DNA of 64,000 nucleotides from assembly GCF_900236475.1 (NCBI RefSeq), contig NZ_LT963352.1, forward strand, positions 6,452,001 to 6,516,000. Reading direction: 5' to 3'. The notes beneath the pieces are model-generated. The model worked only from the letters and a program-made list of their open reading frames with translations, had not been told where the DNA came from and ran no database searches. The DNA comes from Streptomyces chartreusis NRRL 3882 (GTDB lineage Bacteria > Actinomycetota > Actinomycetes > Streptomycetales > Streptomycetaceae). Both the position numbers and the translations under genes were made by a program. Below are positions 1 through 8,700 of this stretch, in pieces; position 1 is the stretch's first letter, and every line of letters starts with the position of its first letter.

Positions 1-662
1 TCGTAGTGCGGGATGATCAGGCCCGAGTGGAACGAGCTGTTGATGCCGTGGCCGGTGAAGTCCCGGACCACCCCGTAGCCGAAGCGCTTGGCGTAGGACT
101 CGATGACCCGGCCGATGATGTTGATCTGCCGGCCCGGCTTGACCGCCTTGATCGCCCGGTCGAGGGACTCCCGGGTCCGCTCCACCAGCAGCCGCGACTC
201 CTCGTCGACGTCACCGACCAGGTAGGTCGCGTTGTTGTCGCCGTGCACACCGCCGATGTACGCCGTCACGTCGAGGTTGACGATGTCGCCGTCGCGCAGG
301 ACCGTCGAGTCCGGGATGCCGTGGCAGATGACCTCGTTGACCGAGGTGCACAGCGACTTCGGGAAGCCCCGGTAGCCGAGCGTCGAGGGATAGGCGCCGT
401 GGTCGCACATGTACTCGTGCGCCACCTTGTCCAGCTCGTCGGTGGTCACCCCGGGGGCGATCAGCTTCGCGGCCTCCGCCATCGCCCGGGCGGCGATCCG
501 GCCGGCGAGCCGCATCGCCTCGATCGTCTCGGGCGTCTGCACCTCCGGTCCGGTGTACGGCGTCGGCGCGGGCTTGCCGACGTACTCGGGGCGGCGGATG
601 TTTCCGGGCACGGGACGGGTGGGGGACAGCTCCCCCGGTACGAGCAGCGACTGGCCAGACAT
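1..662 (-). CDS. map: Methionine aminopeptidase type I (3' end cut by window edge)
   Basis: Removes the initiator methionine from nascent cytosolic proteins; metal-dependent. The first 220 residues are present; about 65 C-terminal residues lie outside the left edge. The N-terminus begins MSGQSLLVPGELSPTRPVPG, an extension typical of actinobacterial MetAP-1c with a proline-rich SH3-binding-like lead. Family motifs follow: the substrate-loop HGIPD, metal ligands in VNLDVT and HGDNNA, and the histidine in FTGHGIN. The ATG at 662 is chosen because the conserved N-terminus starts there. It is divergent from the small gene at 721, only 58 bases away, so the two promoters share a short spacer. Identity is secure from the motifs. 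Confidence 0.95.
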   Translation of the reverse strand, partial: MSGQSLLVPGELSPTRPVPGNIRRPEYVGKPAPTPYTGPEVQTPETIEAMRLAGRIAARAMAEAAKLIAPGVTTDELDKVAHEYMCDHGAYPSTLGYRGFPKSLCTSVNEVICHGIPDSTVLRDGDIVNLDVTAYIGGVHGDNNATYLVGDVDEESRLLVERTRESLDRAIKAVKPGRQINIIGRVIESYAKRFGYGVVRDFTGHGINSSFHSGLIIPHY

Positions 663-720
663 GCCAGCGAGTCTAACCAGCGCCCATGGGGGAACATGTC
701 GATGGCGAGAGGAGCTGGTC

Positions 721-951
721 ATGGCCCTGTTCAAGAAGCGGACGGTCGGCAAGCCGGGTGAGTGGTACTACTGCCTGGAGCACAAGAAGGTCGAGGAGGG
801 GCCGGAGTGCCCCAACAAGGACCGGTTCGGGCCGTACGCCTCCCGCACGGAAGCCGAACACGCGATGGAGACCGCCCGCGCACGCAACCTCCAGTGGGAG
901 AACGACCCCAAGTGGCACGACGCCCCGGCGGGCGGCCGCAACGACGAATAG
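721..951 (+). CDS. Small conserved hypothetical protein, 76 aa
   Basis: I do not recognise a named family. The protein begins MALFKKRTVGKPGEWYYCLE and is rich in charged residues, with two Cys (in YYCLEHKKVEEGPECP) spaced like a possible metal-binding pair or rubredoxin-like knuckle half, and a hydrophilic C-terminus. A GAGGAG ribosome site precedes the ATG. No signal peptide or membrane segment is visible, so it is probably cytosolic. It is divergent from map and convergent with the next gene, from which it is separated by a hairpin terminator. The high third-position GC and good ribosome site support real coding. Function unknown. Confidence 0.75.
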   Translation: MALFKKRTVGKPGEWYYCLEHKKVEEGPECPNKDRFGPYASRTEAEHAMETARARNLQWENDPKWHDAPAGGRNDE

Positions 952-1003
952 GCGCACCCCGGCGGCCGCGCGCGACCCGCGCAGCCGCACCACCGGCAGA
1001 ACC

Positions 1004-1042
1004 GGCCCCACCGCCCCTTACCAGCGCGCCGGCGGTGGGGCC
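1004..1042. terminator. Hairpin between two convergent genes
   Basis: GGCCCCACCGCC at 1004-1015 pairs perfectly with GGCGGTGGGGCC at 1031-1042, with a 15-base loop. It lies between the stop at 951 (+) and spans the last codons and stop of the minus gene ending at 1018, so it can serve as a bidirectional terminator. Confidence 0.65.
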
Positions 1043-1620
1043 GTCAGGTGTTCCGCCAGTCTCGACACCCTGTCCCGGAAGCGGCGACGCCCGTGTGGCG
1101 TCGGCAGGGCGTTCTCCCCGGCCGCCGCGCTGACCAGGTGCTGGACCGTGTCCAGGTCCAGCTCCGAGCCGTCGGGGACGGCCAGGGCCTCGTGGGCCAT
1201 CGCCGGCAGCTCGCCCTCACCGGGGCCGAGGGACAGCACCGTCGCCCCTGCGCGCCGGGCGTCGGACACCCGTTCGAGGAGGGGTGCGGCGGGTCCCTCG
1301 GGCGACACCACCAGCAGCGTCTCGCCCCGCCGGGCCGCCTCCAGCCGCCCGAGGCCGACCGCCAGGTGCGCCGGATCCGAGGGGCGCGCGTCATGCCGTA
1401 CCAGGGTCGGGGCCAGCTCCGGCGTGCCCGACCACGCCGCCTCGTCCACCAGGTGCGCCGCCAGGTGCCACGGCTCGTACTCCGGCGTGCCGACGAGCAG
1501 CAGCCCGCCGCCGTGCGACACCACCGACCCCCGCAGCGCACCGGCGAAGCGCCGCGTGGCGCCCAGCCATTCCGTCCCGACGAGCACTTCCCGCAACAGC
1601 GCGACCCGTACGGCATCCAT
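1018..1620 (-). CDS. SIS-domain-like conserved protein, 200 aa
   Basis: Likely cytosolic. The middle of the protein (about residues 95-150) has the look of a sugar isomerase (SIS) fold second half: GETLLVVSPEG, then an Ala-rich helix, AGATVLSLGPGEGEL and a final HEALAVP strand. This resembles the 'iS.SG...ak..ga.viaiT' core of phosphosugar-binding proteins, but the usual serine-glycine loop is changed to SPEGP, so catalysis cannot be assumed. The ATG at 1620 is preceded by AGGA nine bases upstream. It is divergent from the sialidase gene. Assignment to the SIS fold is inference; it could be an unrelated Rossmann-like protein. Confidence 0.6.
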   Translation of the reverse strand: MDAVRVALLREVLVGTEWLGATRRFAGALRGSVVSHGGGLLLVGTPEYEPWHLAAHLVDEAAWSGTPELAPTLVRHDARPSDPAHLAVGLGRLEAARRGETLLVVSPEGPAAPLLERVSDARRAGATVLSLGPGEGELPAMAHEALAVPDGSELDLDTVQHLVSAAAGENALPTPHGRRRFRDRVSRLAEHLTAPPPARW

Positions 1621-1738
1621 ACGACGGCATCCTGCCCCGACCGGTCACTCGTGACGTGGAATTCACCACGCATTCGCCCGGCTTGGGCAGGTGGACCGGT
1701 CATCCGTACCGTCGTCGAACTACCGGAGGAACCCGCCG

Positions 1739-2812
1739 ATGACCGAGACCAGCGTCCCCTTCCGCGCCGGCCGGGAGGGGTACGCCAGCTTCCGCATCCC
1801 CGCCGTCGTCGCCACCGGCACGGGCACCCTGCTCGCCCTCTGCGAGGGCCGCGTCGGCTCCCGGGACGACTTCGGGAACATCGACATCGTCCTCAAACGC
1901 TCCACGGACGGCGGCCGCACCTGGAGCCCGCTCCTGGTCGCCGCCAGGAACGGCGACGCCCTCGCCGGCAACCCGGCGCCCGTCGTCCTGGACACCGGCC
2001 GTGTCCTCCTGGTGCACGTACGCAACGCCGCGCTCGCCACCGAGGACGCCATCCGGTGCGGCAAGGTGAGCGCGGCCGACGGGCGCCGGGTCTGGGTGCA
2101 GCACAGCGACGACGACGGCCTCACCTGGTCCGCGCCGCGGGAGATCACCCAGGAGACCAAGGAGCCGCACTGGCGCTGGTACGCCACCACCCCCGGCCAC
2201 GCCCTCCAGTTGAGCACCGGCCGGATCGTCGTCCCCGCCAACCACTCCCTGCCGCCCACCGGCACGGACAACGGCACCGAGGGCAGGTACAACGGCGGCC
2301 ACTGCCTGCTCAGCGACGACCGGGGCGCGACCTGGCGGATCGGCTACGTCGACGACAACACCGACGGCTACATCAACGCCAACGAGACCACCGCCGCCGA
2401 ACTCCCCGACGGCCGCGTGTACGTCAACACGCGCAACGACTCCCCGTCGCCCGGCACCCGCGCCGACGCCCACTCGGCCGACGGCGGCCAGACCCTGGTG
2501 AAGCCCTTCCGCCCGCAGGCGGGCCTGTCCGCCCCCGTGTGCCAGGCGAGCGTCCTCCAACTCCGCGACCCGGACGTGCTGCTCTACTCCGGCCCCGCCG
2601 ACCCCGGTTTCCGCGCCCTGATGACGATCCGCGCCTCCACCGACGGCGGCACCACCTGGCGCCCGGCCCACACCGTGGACGGGCTGCCCGCCGCGTACTC
2701 CGACCTGGTGCGCGTCGACGCGGACACCGTGGGACTGCTGTACGAGACCGGCGACTTCAGCGCCTACGAGACCATCACCTTCCGCCGGGTGCCCGTGACG
2801 GAGCTGCCCTGA
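1739..2812 (+). CDS. Exo-alpha-sialidase (BNR/Asp-box neuraminidase), 357 aa
   Basis: Predicted six-bladed beta-propeller glycoside hydrolase of the GH33 type, cleaving terminal sialic acid. The catalytic arginine sits in FRIP (R19), an acidic pair in GSRDDFGN follows near residue 43, and a late Tyr lies in GLLYETGD. Four Asp-boxes are visible: STDGGRTWS, SDDDGLTWS, SDDRGATWR and STDGGTTWR. There is no signal peptide, so the enzyme appears cytosolic or non-classically exported, which is unusual for a sialidase acting on host glycans. GGAGGA stands nine bases before this ATG, which is why the upstream ATG at 1691 is not used. The next gene follows after 33 bases and may be cotranscribed. Confidence 0.85.
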   Translation: MTETSVPFRAGREGYASFRIPAVVATGTGTLLALCEGRVGSRDDFGNIDIVLKRSTDGGRTWSPLLVAARNGDALAGNPAPVVLDTGRVLLVHVRNAALATEDAIRCGKVSAADGRRVWVQHSDDDGLTWSAPREITQETKEPHWRWYATTPGHALQLSTGRIVVPANHSLPPTGTDNGTEGRYNGGHCLLSDDRGATWRIGYVDDNTDGYINANETTAAELPDGRVYVNTRNDSPSPGTRADAHSADGGQTLVKPFRPQAGLSAPVCQASVLQLRDPDVLLYSGPADPGFRALMTIRASTDGGTTWRPAHTVDGLPAAYSDLVRVDADTVGLLYETGDFSAYETITFRRVPVTELP

Positions 2813-2845
2813 GCCGGTGACGGCGGCGGACGTAGAGTCGGGGCC

Positions 2846-3565
2846 ATGACCTCTACCGACAGTGCTGCCACCGACAACGCCCAGAAGGCCCCCGCCAAGG
2901 ACCCCTGGGACCTGCCCGACGTCTCCGGACTCGTCGTCGGGGTGCTCGGCGGGACCGGGCCGCAGGGCAAGGGCCTCGCCTACCGGCTCGCCCGGGCCGG
3001 ACAGAAGGTGATCATCGGCTCGCGGGCGGCCGAGCGCGCCCGGGCCGCCGCGGAGGAACTCGGCCACGGCGTCGAGGGCGCCGACAACGCCGAGACCGCG
3101 CGCCGCAGCGACATCGTGATCGTCGCCGTGCCGTGGGACGGCCACGGCAAGACGCTGGAGTCCCTGCGCGAGGAACTGGCCGGCAAGCTCGTCGTCGACT
3201 GCGTCAACCCGCTCGGCTTCGACAAGAAGGGCGCCTACGCGCTCAAGCCCGAGGAGGGCAGCGCCGCCGAGCAGGCCGCCGCCCTGCTGCCGGACTCCCG
3301 GGTCACGGCCGCCTTCCACCACCTGTCGGCCGTGCTGCTCCAGGACCCGGAGATCGACGAGATCGACACCGACGTGATGGTGCTCGGCGAGGTCCGCGCC
3401 GACGTCGAGATCGTGCAGGCCCTCGCCGGGCGCATCCCCGGCATGCGCGGCATCTTCGCCGGGCGGCTGCGCAACGCCCACCAGGTGGAGTCGCTGGTGG
3501 CGAACCTGATCTCCGTGAACCGCCGGTACAAGGCGCACGCGGGGCTCCGGGTCACGGACGTATGA
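2846..3565 (+). CDS. npdG: NADPH-dependent F420 reductase, 239 aa
   Basis: Transfers hydride between NADPH and coenzyme F420, supplying reduced F420 in the cytosol. After a 25-residue lead, the Rossmann nucleotide motif VGVLGGTGPQGKGLA appears, followed by GSRAAERA, the loop that reads the 2'-phosphate of NADPH. VVDCVNPLGFDKKG and AFHHLSAVLL are typical of F420:NADP oxidoreductases. The length fits the family. Start ATG at 2846 lies 33 bases after the sialidase stop. A nested hairpin follows the stop, so transcription from the sialidase promoter probably ends here. Confidence 0.9.
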   Translation: MTSTDSAATDNAQKAPAKDPWDLPDVSGLVVGVLGGTGPQGKGLAYRLARAGQKVIIGSRAAERARAAAEELGHGVEGADNAETARRSDIVIVAVPWDGHGKTLESLREELAGKLVVDCVNPLGFDKKGAYALKPEEGSAAEQAAALLPDSRVTAAFHHLSAVLLQDPEIDEIDTDVMVLGEVRADVEIVQALAGRIPGMRGIFAGRLRNAHQVESLVANLISVNRRYKAHAGLRVTDV

Positions 3566-3571
3566 GCCCAT

Positions 3572-3613
3572 GGGGGACACTGGACGGCACCAGCAGTGCC
3601 CGCAGTGTCCCCC
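3572..3613 (+). terminator. Nested hairpin terminator after the F420 reductase gene
   Basis: GGGGGACACTG (3572-3582) pairs with CAGTGTCCCCC (3603-3613); an inner GGCAC/GTGCC hairpin sits in the loop. It begins six bases after the stop codon and ends 17 bases before the next start, so it may also reduce translation of the small membrane protein. Confidence 0.7.
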
Positions 3614-3630
3614 GACAGGAGCCGACCGAC

Positions 3631-3843
3631 ATGCCCCTCTTGCTCCCACCCGACCCGGCCCGGCGACTCGCCCTCTACGCCCTGATCGTCTGCGTCCTCG
3701 CCGTGGCCGCGGCCGTCGTCTCCTTCACGCGGGGCAGCTGGCTGGGGATCGTCTGGGTGCTGCTGGCGGGTCTGTCGTCCAACATGTGCTGGTACTACGT
3801 GAAGCGCGGCCGGGACGCCCGGCGGGAATCCGTCACGGGCTGA
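3631..3843 (+). CDS. Small two-helix membrane protein, 70 aa
   Basis: Unrecognised family. A hydrophobic helix (about residues 11-32, LALYALIVCVLAVAAAVVSF) is followed by a short loop and a second helix (about 36-54, WLGIVWVLLAGLSSNMCWYY), ending in a basic tail KRGRDARRE that should stay in the cytosol. AGGAG lies about ten bases before the ATG. The stop at 3843 is four bases from the convergent stop of the M50 protease gene. Length and coding bias support a real gene; function is unknown. Confidence 0.7.
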   Translation: MPLLLPPDPARRLALYALIVCVLAVAAAVVSFTRGSWLGIVWVLLAGLSSNMCWYYVKRGRDARRESVTG

Positions 3844-3847
3844 CCCG

Positions 3848-4648
3848 TCAGGGAGCGGCCGAGCAGAACTCGTTCGAGCCCTGCCAGAAGCGGTACAGCT
3901 CCTGACCGCAGTACGTCTCGACGTCACTGATCCCGAGCGACTTCAGCACCGAGTCGACCACGTCGAAGAACACGCCGTTCACCGCCGGCAGCCACAGCAG
4001 CGCGAACACGAAGAGCAGGCCGAACGGCGCGAACGGCTCCACCTGCCGCCGGATGTCGTACGACAGCCAGGGCTCGATGACGCCGTAGCCGTCCAGGCCC
4101 GGCACCGGCAGGAAGTTCAGCAGCGCGGCCGTCACCTGGAGCAGCGCGAGGAAGGCCAGGGCGAACCGGAAGTCGGCCGGCACGCCGTCCAGCGCGTCCA
4201 GCCAGAACGGGGCCGTGCAGACGACCGCGAACAGCACGTTCGTCAGCGGGCCCGCCGCCGAGATCAGGCTGTGCTTCCAGCGCCCCCGGATCCGCCCGTG
4301 CTCGATGAACACCGCGCCGCCGGGCAGACCGATCCCGCCCATGATCACGAAGATCACCGGGAGGACGATGCTGAGCAGCGCGTGCGTGTACTTCAGCGGG
4401 TTCAGGGTGAGGTACCCCTTCGCACCGACCGAGATGTCGCCGCTGTGCAGGGCGGTGCGCGCGTGCGCGTACTCGTGCAGGCAGAGCGAGACGATCCAGG
4501 CCGCCGTCACGAAGAGGAACACGGCGACCCCGGGCTGCTGCGCGAACCCGGTCCAGGTCGCCCATCCCGTGACCGCCGTCACGGCCAGAATCCCGACGAA
4601 GACGGGACTGATCCGCCGCTCACTGTGGCGGCTGGTGGCGGTGGTCAT
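3848..4648 (-). CDS. M50 family (site-2-protease-like) membrane metallopeptidase, 266 aa
   Basis: Intramembrane or membrane-bound zinc protease. HEYAH in the segment VSLCLHEYAHARTA is the HExxH zinc site, and the third ligand lies in NFLPVPGLDGYG, the family N-x-x-P-x-x-x-LDG motif. About six hydrophobic segments are visible (residues roughly 15-35, 42-60, 85-110, 135-155, 165-185, 215-235). No PDZ domain is present, so it belongs to the short S2P/YwhC-like group. The ATG at 4648 has a GGGAG-type site; the longer open frame upstream runs through the divergent gene and is rejected. The C-terminus has two Cys (YCGQ, EFCSA). The substrate is unknown; no sigma/anti-sigma pair is adjacent. Confidence 0.85.
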   Translation of the reverse strand: MTTATSRHSERRISPVFVGILAVTAVTGWATWTGFAQQPGVAVFLFVTAAWIVSLCLHEYAHARTALHSGDISVGAKGYLTLNPLKYTHALLSIVLPVIFVIMGGIGLPGGAVFIEHGRIRGRWKHSLISAAGPLTNVLFAVVCTAPFWLDALDGVPADFRFALAFLALLQVTAALLNFLPVPGLDGYGVIEPWLSYDIRRQVEPFAPFGLLFVFALLWLPAVNGVFFDVVDSVLKSLGISDVETYCGQELYRFWQGSNEFCSAAP

Positions 4649-4750
4649 GGGACTCCCTGCACTCTCGAACACGCGATGGGACGCCCGACGGTACCGGGCG
4701 CAGGGGGAAAACGTCTCGCGCGGGGCGGTCGGTTCCGGGAGGGTGGGGGC

Positions 4751-5482
4751 ATGGGGCTCTGGCACGTGATCTACGAGGACTGGCAGATGGAGTGCTGCGG
4801 CACGCCGTTCTCCGTGGGGGACGAGGTGAGCTGGCCGCTGCTGCTCCTGGACGCGGACACCGTGTTCGGAGGCGGCTGGCACGACCAGCTCACGAAGGCC
4901 GCGGGACCGGTCGAGGACGTGGGCGGCGTCCGGATCATGCGCGAGGAGACGGGCCTCACGGTCGCCCTGGCCGGGGACCCCGACGACGACGAGGACCGGC
5001 GGCCCGCACCGGGGGACCGGGCCCGCTCGGTCGGGCTGCTGTCCGTCGAGCGGCACGGTGCGAGGTGGCCCCAGGTCAGCGGGCGGGTGCGGGCCGTGCA
5101 GGTGCTGATCCAGGCGTACGCCGAGAGCGCGCCCGGCTCGCGTTCCTGGGAGCCGGTCGCGGGGAAGCGGCGGCTGCGGAGGGTGGAGCGGTGCCCCAAG
5201 TGGTTCTCCGACGGCGAGGTGGAGCAGGGGTCCGATGGCCGGGCACTGCGGCGCAGGGAGTCGGGGGTGGTGGTGACCCTGGAGGTCCCGGGCACGGACT
5301 CGTGGCTCTCGTACGCCGTCCGTGAGGCCCGGGGCATCCCGCAGCGGGTCGCCGAGCCCGGTGCGGAGACGGAAGGCATCACGGCGGCTGCCCTGACGGA
5401 TCTGCTGGAGACGCTGAGCACGGTCGCGGCTCCGCCGCGGCGTTACGGCCGGTCCGGTACCGGGCCCCGTCGACATGCCTGA
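4751..5482 (+). CDS. DUF6578-like conserved protein, 243 aa
   Basis: Starts MGLWHVIYEDWQMECCGTPF; the 'DWQMQCCG.PF.VGD.V.W' opening is what I recall for the DUF6578 family of actinobacteria. An acidic stretch DPDDDEDRR (about residues 77-85) separates the N-terminal part from a second segment with VRAVQVLIQAYA. No signal or membrane segment. Function is unknown. It is divergent from the M50 protease gene with about 100 bases between. The 3' end is odd: the last part of the coding sequence (5361-5396) is repeated with about 85 percent identity 211 bases downstream, outside the gene. Confidence 0.7.
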   Translation: MGLWHVIYEDWQMECCGTPFSVGDEVSWPLLLLDADTVFGGGWHDQLTKAAGPVEDVGGVRIMREETGLTVALAGDPDDDEDRRPAPGDRARSVGLLSVERHGARWPQVSGRVRAVQVLIQAYAESAPGSRSWEPVAGKRRLRRVERCPKWFSDGEVEQGSDGRALRRRESGVVVTLEVPGTDSWLSYAVREARGIPQRVAEPGAETEGITAAALTDLLETLSTVAAPPRRYGRSGTGPRRHA

Positions 5483-5608
5483 GCACGGTCCCGCCGGACC
5501 GCAGGGGCAAAGGACCGTGCCCGCCGGCGCCTGCCGGGACCCGGGGCGTCCCCCGGCGGGGTGCCGGGCCCGTGCGGAGACGGAGGGCACCACGGCGGCC
5601 GACCCTCA
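5361..5608 (+). repeat. Imperfect direct repeat of a gene 3' end
   Basis: The segment 5361-5396, inside the end of the DUF6578-like gene, recurs at 5572-5608 in the spacer before the SARP gene. Both copies begin GTGCGGAGACGG and share ACGGCGG; about 31 of 36 positions agree by eye. In the reading frame of the gene both encode AETEG-type peptides, so the second copy looks like a remnant of a duplicated C-terminus. Confidence 0.5.
5483..5520 (+). terminator. Hairpin after the DUF6578-like gene
   Basis: GCACGGTCC (5483-5491) pairs with GGACCGTGC (5512-5520), starting directly after the stop codon. The loop is 20 bases long, so strength is uncertain. Confidence 0.5.
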
Positions 5609-5707
5609 TGACCATGAGCTGGTACCCATGGCCATCCGTGGCCGCACCTGCCCCGGCGCCCGCCGCGCCGCCGAACGCCGTGACCCGCCCTCGTACCACC
5701 GGAGACA

Positions 5708-8700
5708 ATGGACCCCGTGCGCTACCGCATCCTCGGCACCACGCAGGCGCTCCGCACCGACGGCACGGTCGTTCCGGTGGGCGGGGCGCGGCTGCGTGCG
5801 CTGCTGACCGTGCTGGCCCTGCGGGCCGGCCGTACCGTGCCCGTGGGGCTGCTGGTCGACGAGGTGTGGGGCGGTGAGCCGCCCGCCGACGCCGCGGGGG
5901 CGCTCCAGGCGCTGGTCGGGCGGCTGCGGCGGGCGCTCGGGGCGGACGCGGTCGCCTCCGCCGAGGGCGGGTACCGGCTCACGGCCGCGCCCGACGACGT
6001 CGACCTGCACCGGTTCGAGCGGCTGGCCGGTGAGGGGCTGCGGGCCCTGGCCGACGGCGACCCCGCCAAGGCGGCCGTGCTCCTGGACGACGCCCTCGCC
6101 CTGTGGCGCGGCCCGGCCCTCGCCGACCTCCCCGACCGCGCGGCCGAGGCGGCCCGCCGGGACACCCGCCGCCTGGACGTGCTGCGCGCCCGCCACAGCG
6201 CCGCCCTCGCCCTCGGCCAGGCCGAGCAGTCCCTGCCCGAACTGACCGCCCTGTGCGACAGCCACCCCCTGGACGAGCCCCTCCAGACCCTGCGCCTGCG
6301 CGCCCTGCACGACGCCGGCCGTACGGCGGAGGCGCTGGACGCGTACGAGCACGTGCGGCGGCTGCTCGCCGACCGGCTCGGGACCGACCCGGGGACGGAA
6401 CTGCGCTCGCTGCACGCGGAGTTGCTGAAGCCGGGCGACGACAGCACCGGCCCCGCGCCCGTGGCGGACGCCCCGCCCGTCGGCAACCTGCGCGCCCGGC
6501 TCACCTCCTTCATCGGCCGCGAGACCGACATCGAGACCATCCGGGGCGATCTCACCACCGGCCGCCTGGTCACGCTGCTCGGACCCGGCGGGGCCGGCAA
6601 GACCCGGCTGTCGCAGGAGGCCGCCGCGACCCTGCGGCACGCCATGCCGGGCGGCGTCTGGCTGGCCGAGCTCGCCCCGGTCGACGACCCCGCCGCCGTA
6701 CCGGAGGCCGTGCTCACCGCCCTCGGCGCCCGCGAGACCGTGCTGTACGGCGCCGGCGCCGAGGGCATCCGGGCCGCCGTGGCCGACCGGCTCGACGACC
6801 CCGTCGCGCGGCTCGCCGAGCACTGCTCCCGCCCCCGCATGCTGCTCATCCTCGACAACTGCGAGCACGTCGCCGACGCCGCCGCCCGGCTCACCGAGGA
6901 ACTGCTGGAGCGCTGCCCCGGCCTGACCGTCCTCGCCACCAGCCGCGAACCCCTCGGTGTCCCGGGGGAGTTGCTGCGGCCCGTGGAGCCGCTGCCCGAG
7001 CCGGTCGCGCTGCGGCTGCTCGCCGACCGGGGCGCGGCGGCCCGGCCCGGCTTCCGGATCGAGGACGATCCCGAGGCGTGCGCCGAGATCTGCCGCCGCC
7101 TGGACGGCCTCCCCCTGGCCATCGAACTCGCCGCCGCCCGGCTGCGGATGCTCACCCCACGCCAGATCGCCGACCGGCTCGACGACCGCTTCCGTCTCCT
7201 CACCTCCGGAAGCCGTACCGTCCTGCCCCGCCAGCAGACCCTCAGAGCCGTCGTCGACTGGTCCTGGGACCTGCTCGACGAGGACGAACGGGACGTCCTG
7301 CGGCGGCTGTCGGTGTTCGCGGGCGGCTGCGACCTGCCCGCCGCCGAGGCCGTGTGCGGGCCGTCCGCCCTGGAGACACTCGGCTCGCTCGTCGACCGCT
7401 CCCTGGTCGTCGCCACACCGCCCGGCGAGTCCGCTGGCGAGGAGATGCGCTACCGGCTGCTGGAGACCGTCGCCGAGTACGCCGCCGAGCGGCTGGACGA
7501 GTCCGGGCAGCGCGCCGACGCCGAGCGCGCCCACCTGACGTACTTCCGCGAACTCGCCCGCGTGACCGACCCGTTACTGCGCGGCTCCGGCCAGCTCGCC
7601 GCCATCCACCGGCTGGAGCGGGAGTACGAGAACCTGCGCACCGCCCTGCGTCACGCCGTCGCCCTGCGCGACGAGCAGGAGGCGCTGTGCCTGGCGCTGT
7701 CCCTCGTCTGGTACTGGCAGATGCGTGACCTGCGCATCGAGGCCCGCAACTGGTGCCGCGAGGTCATGGCCCTCGGCCCCGACCCCTTCACCGAGCCCGT
7801 CCGCCCCGCCGCCCCGGTGTGGGAGCGCTGCACCGACGCCCCGCCCCCGATGACCGGCGAGATCCTGTGGGAGGCCCGGCGCGGTATCCACCTCGCCCAT
7901 CTCGCCTGCATGGACACCGAGCTGGACGCCTGGCAGAACTCCCGGTCCCAGCAGAAGCTGCGGACCATCGCCGCGACGTATGAACCCGGGCTCCCGCAGA
8001 ACTGCCGGCTGCCCGGCCTGCTCTGGTTCTTCGCCGTGATGCTGACCGGCGACATGGAACGGCTGCGCGTCATCATCGACGAGTCCATCCGCACCTGCCG
8101 CGAGACGCCCGGCTTCGACTGGGAGCTGGCCTCCGGCCTGCAGATGCGGGCCAACTTCCTCGCCAACCGCACCGACTGGGCGGGCGACGCCGCGCGAGAC
8201 GCCGACGAGTCGCTGGACATCTACCGGCGCCTCGGCGACGACTGGGGCACCGCCGAGGCCCTCTCCGCACGCGCCGAGGCCCACGAACGCAAAGGTGACT
8301 ACGCCCGGGCCGCCGCCGACTACGAGGCCGCCATCGGCCACGCCGAGCACCTCGGCGCCCGGGCCCAGGCCGCTGTCCTCAGTGCCCGGCTGGGCAGCGC
8401 CCTGCTGGAGGCGGGTGAGGACGAACGCGGCGAGCGGCTGCTGCGCGAGGTGATCGCCCAGCACGAGGACTCGCACAGCGAGGCCATGCCCGCCGCCCGC
8501 CTGTTCCTGGCGGGCTGGCTCGGCATGACGGGCCGTGTCCCCGAGGCGCGCGAGCACCTGCGGCGGCTGCGCCAGGACTTCCGTATCGCCTACTTCATCG
8601 TCTTCGACGCGTTCATCCTCGGCGCGGAGGCGTGGCTGGACGCCACGGAGGGGCGGTACGAGGAGTGCCTCGGCCGCATTCGCAAGGGGCTGGAGCGGGC

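Noticed and set aside
4649..5593. Upstream extension of the M50 protease frame
   Set aside because: It runs antisense through the DUF6578-like gene and is shadow sequence; ATG 4648 begins the hydrophobic protein.
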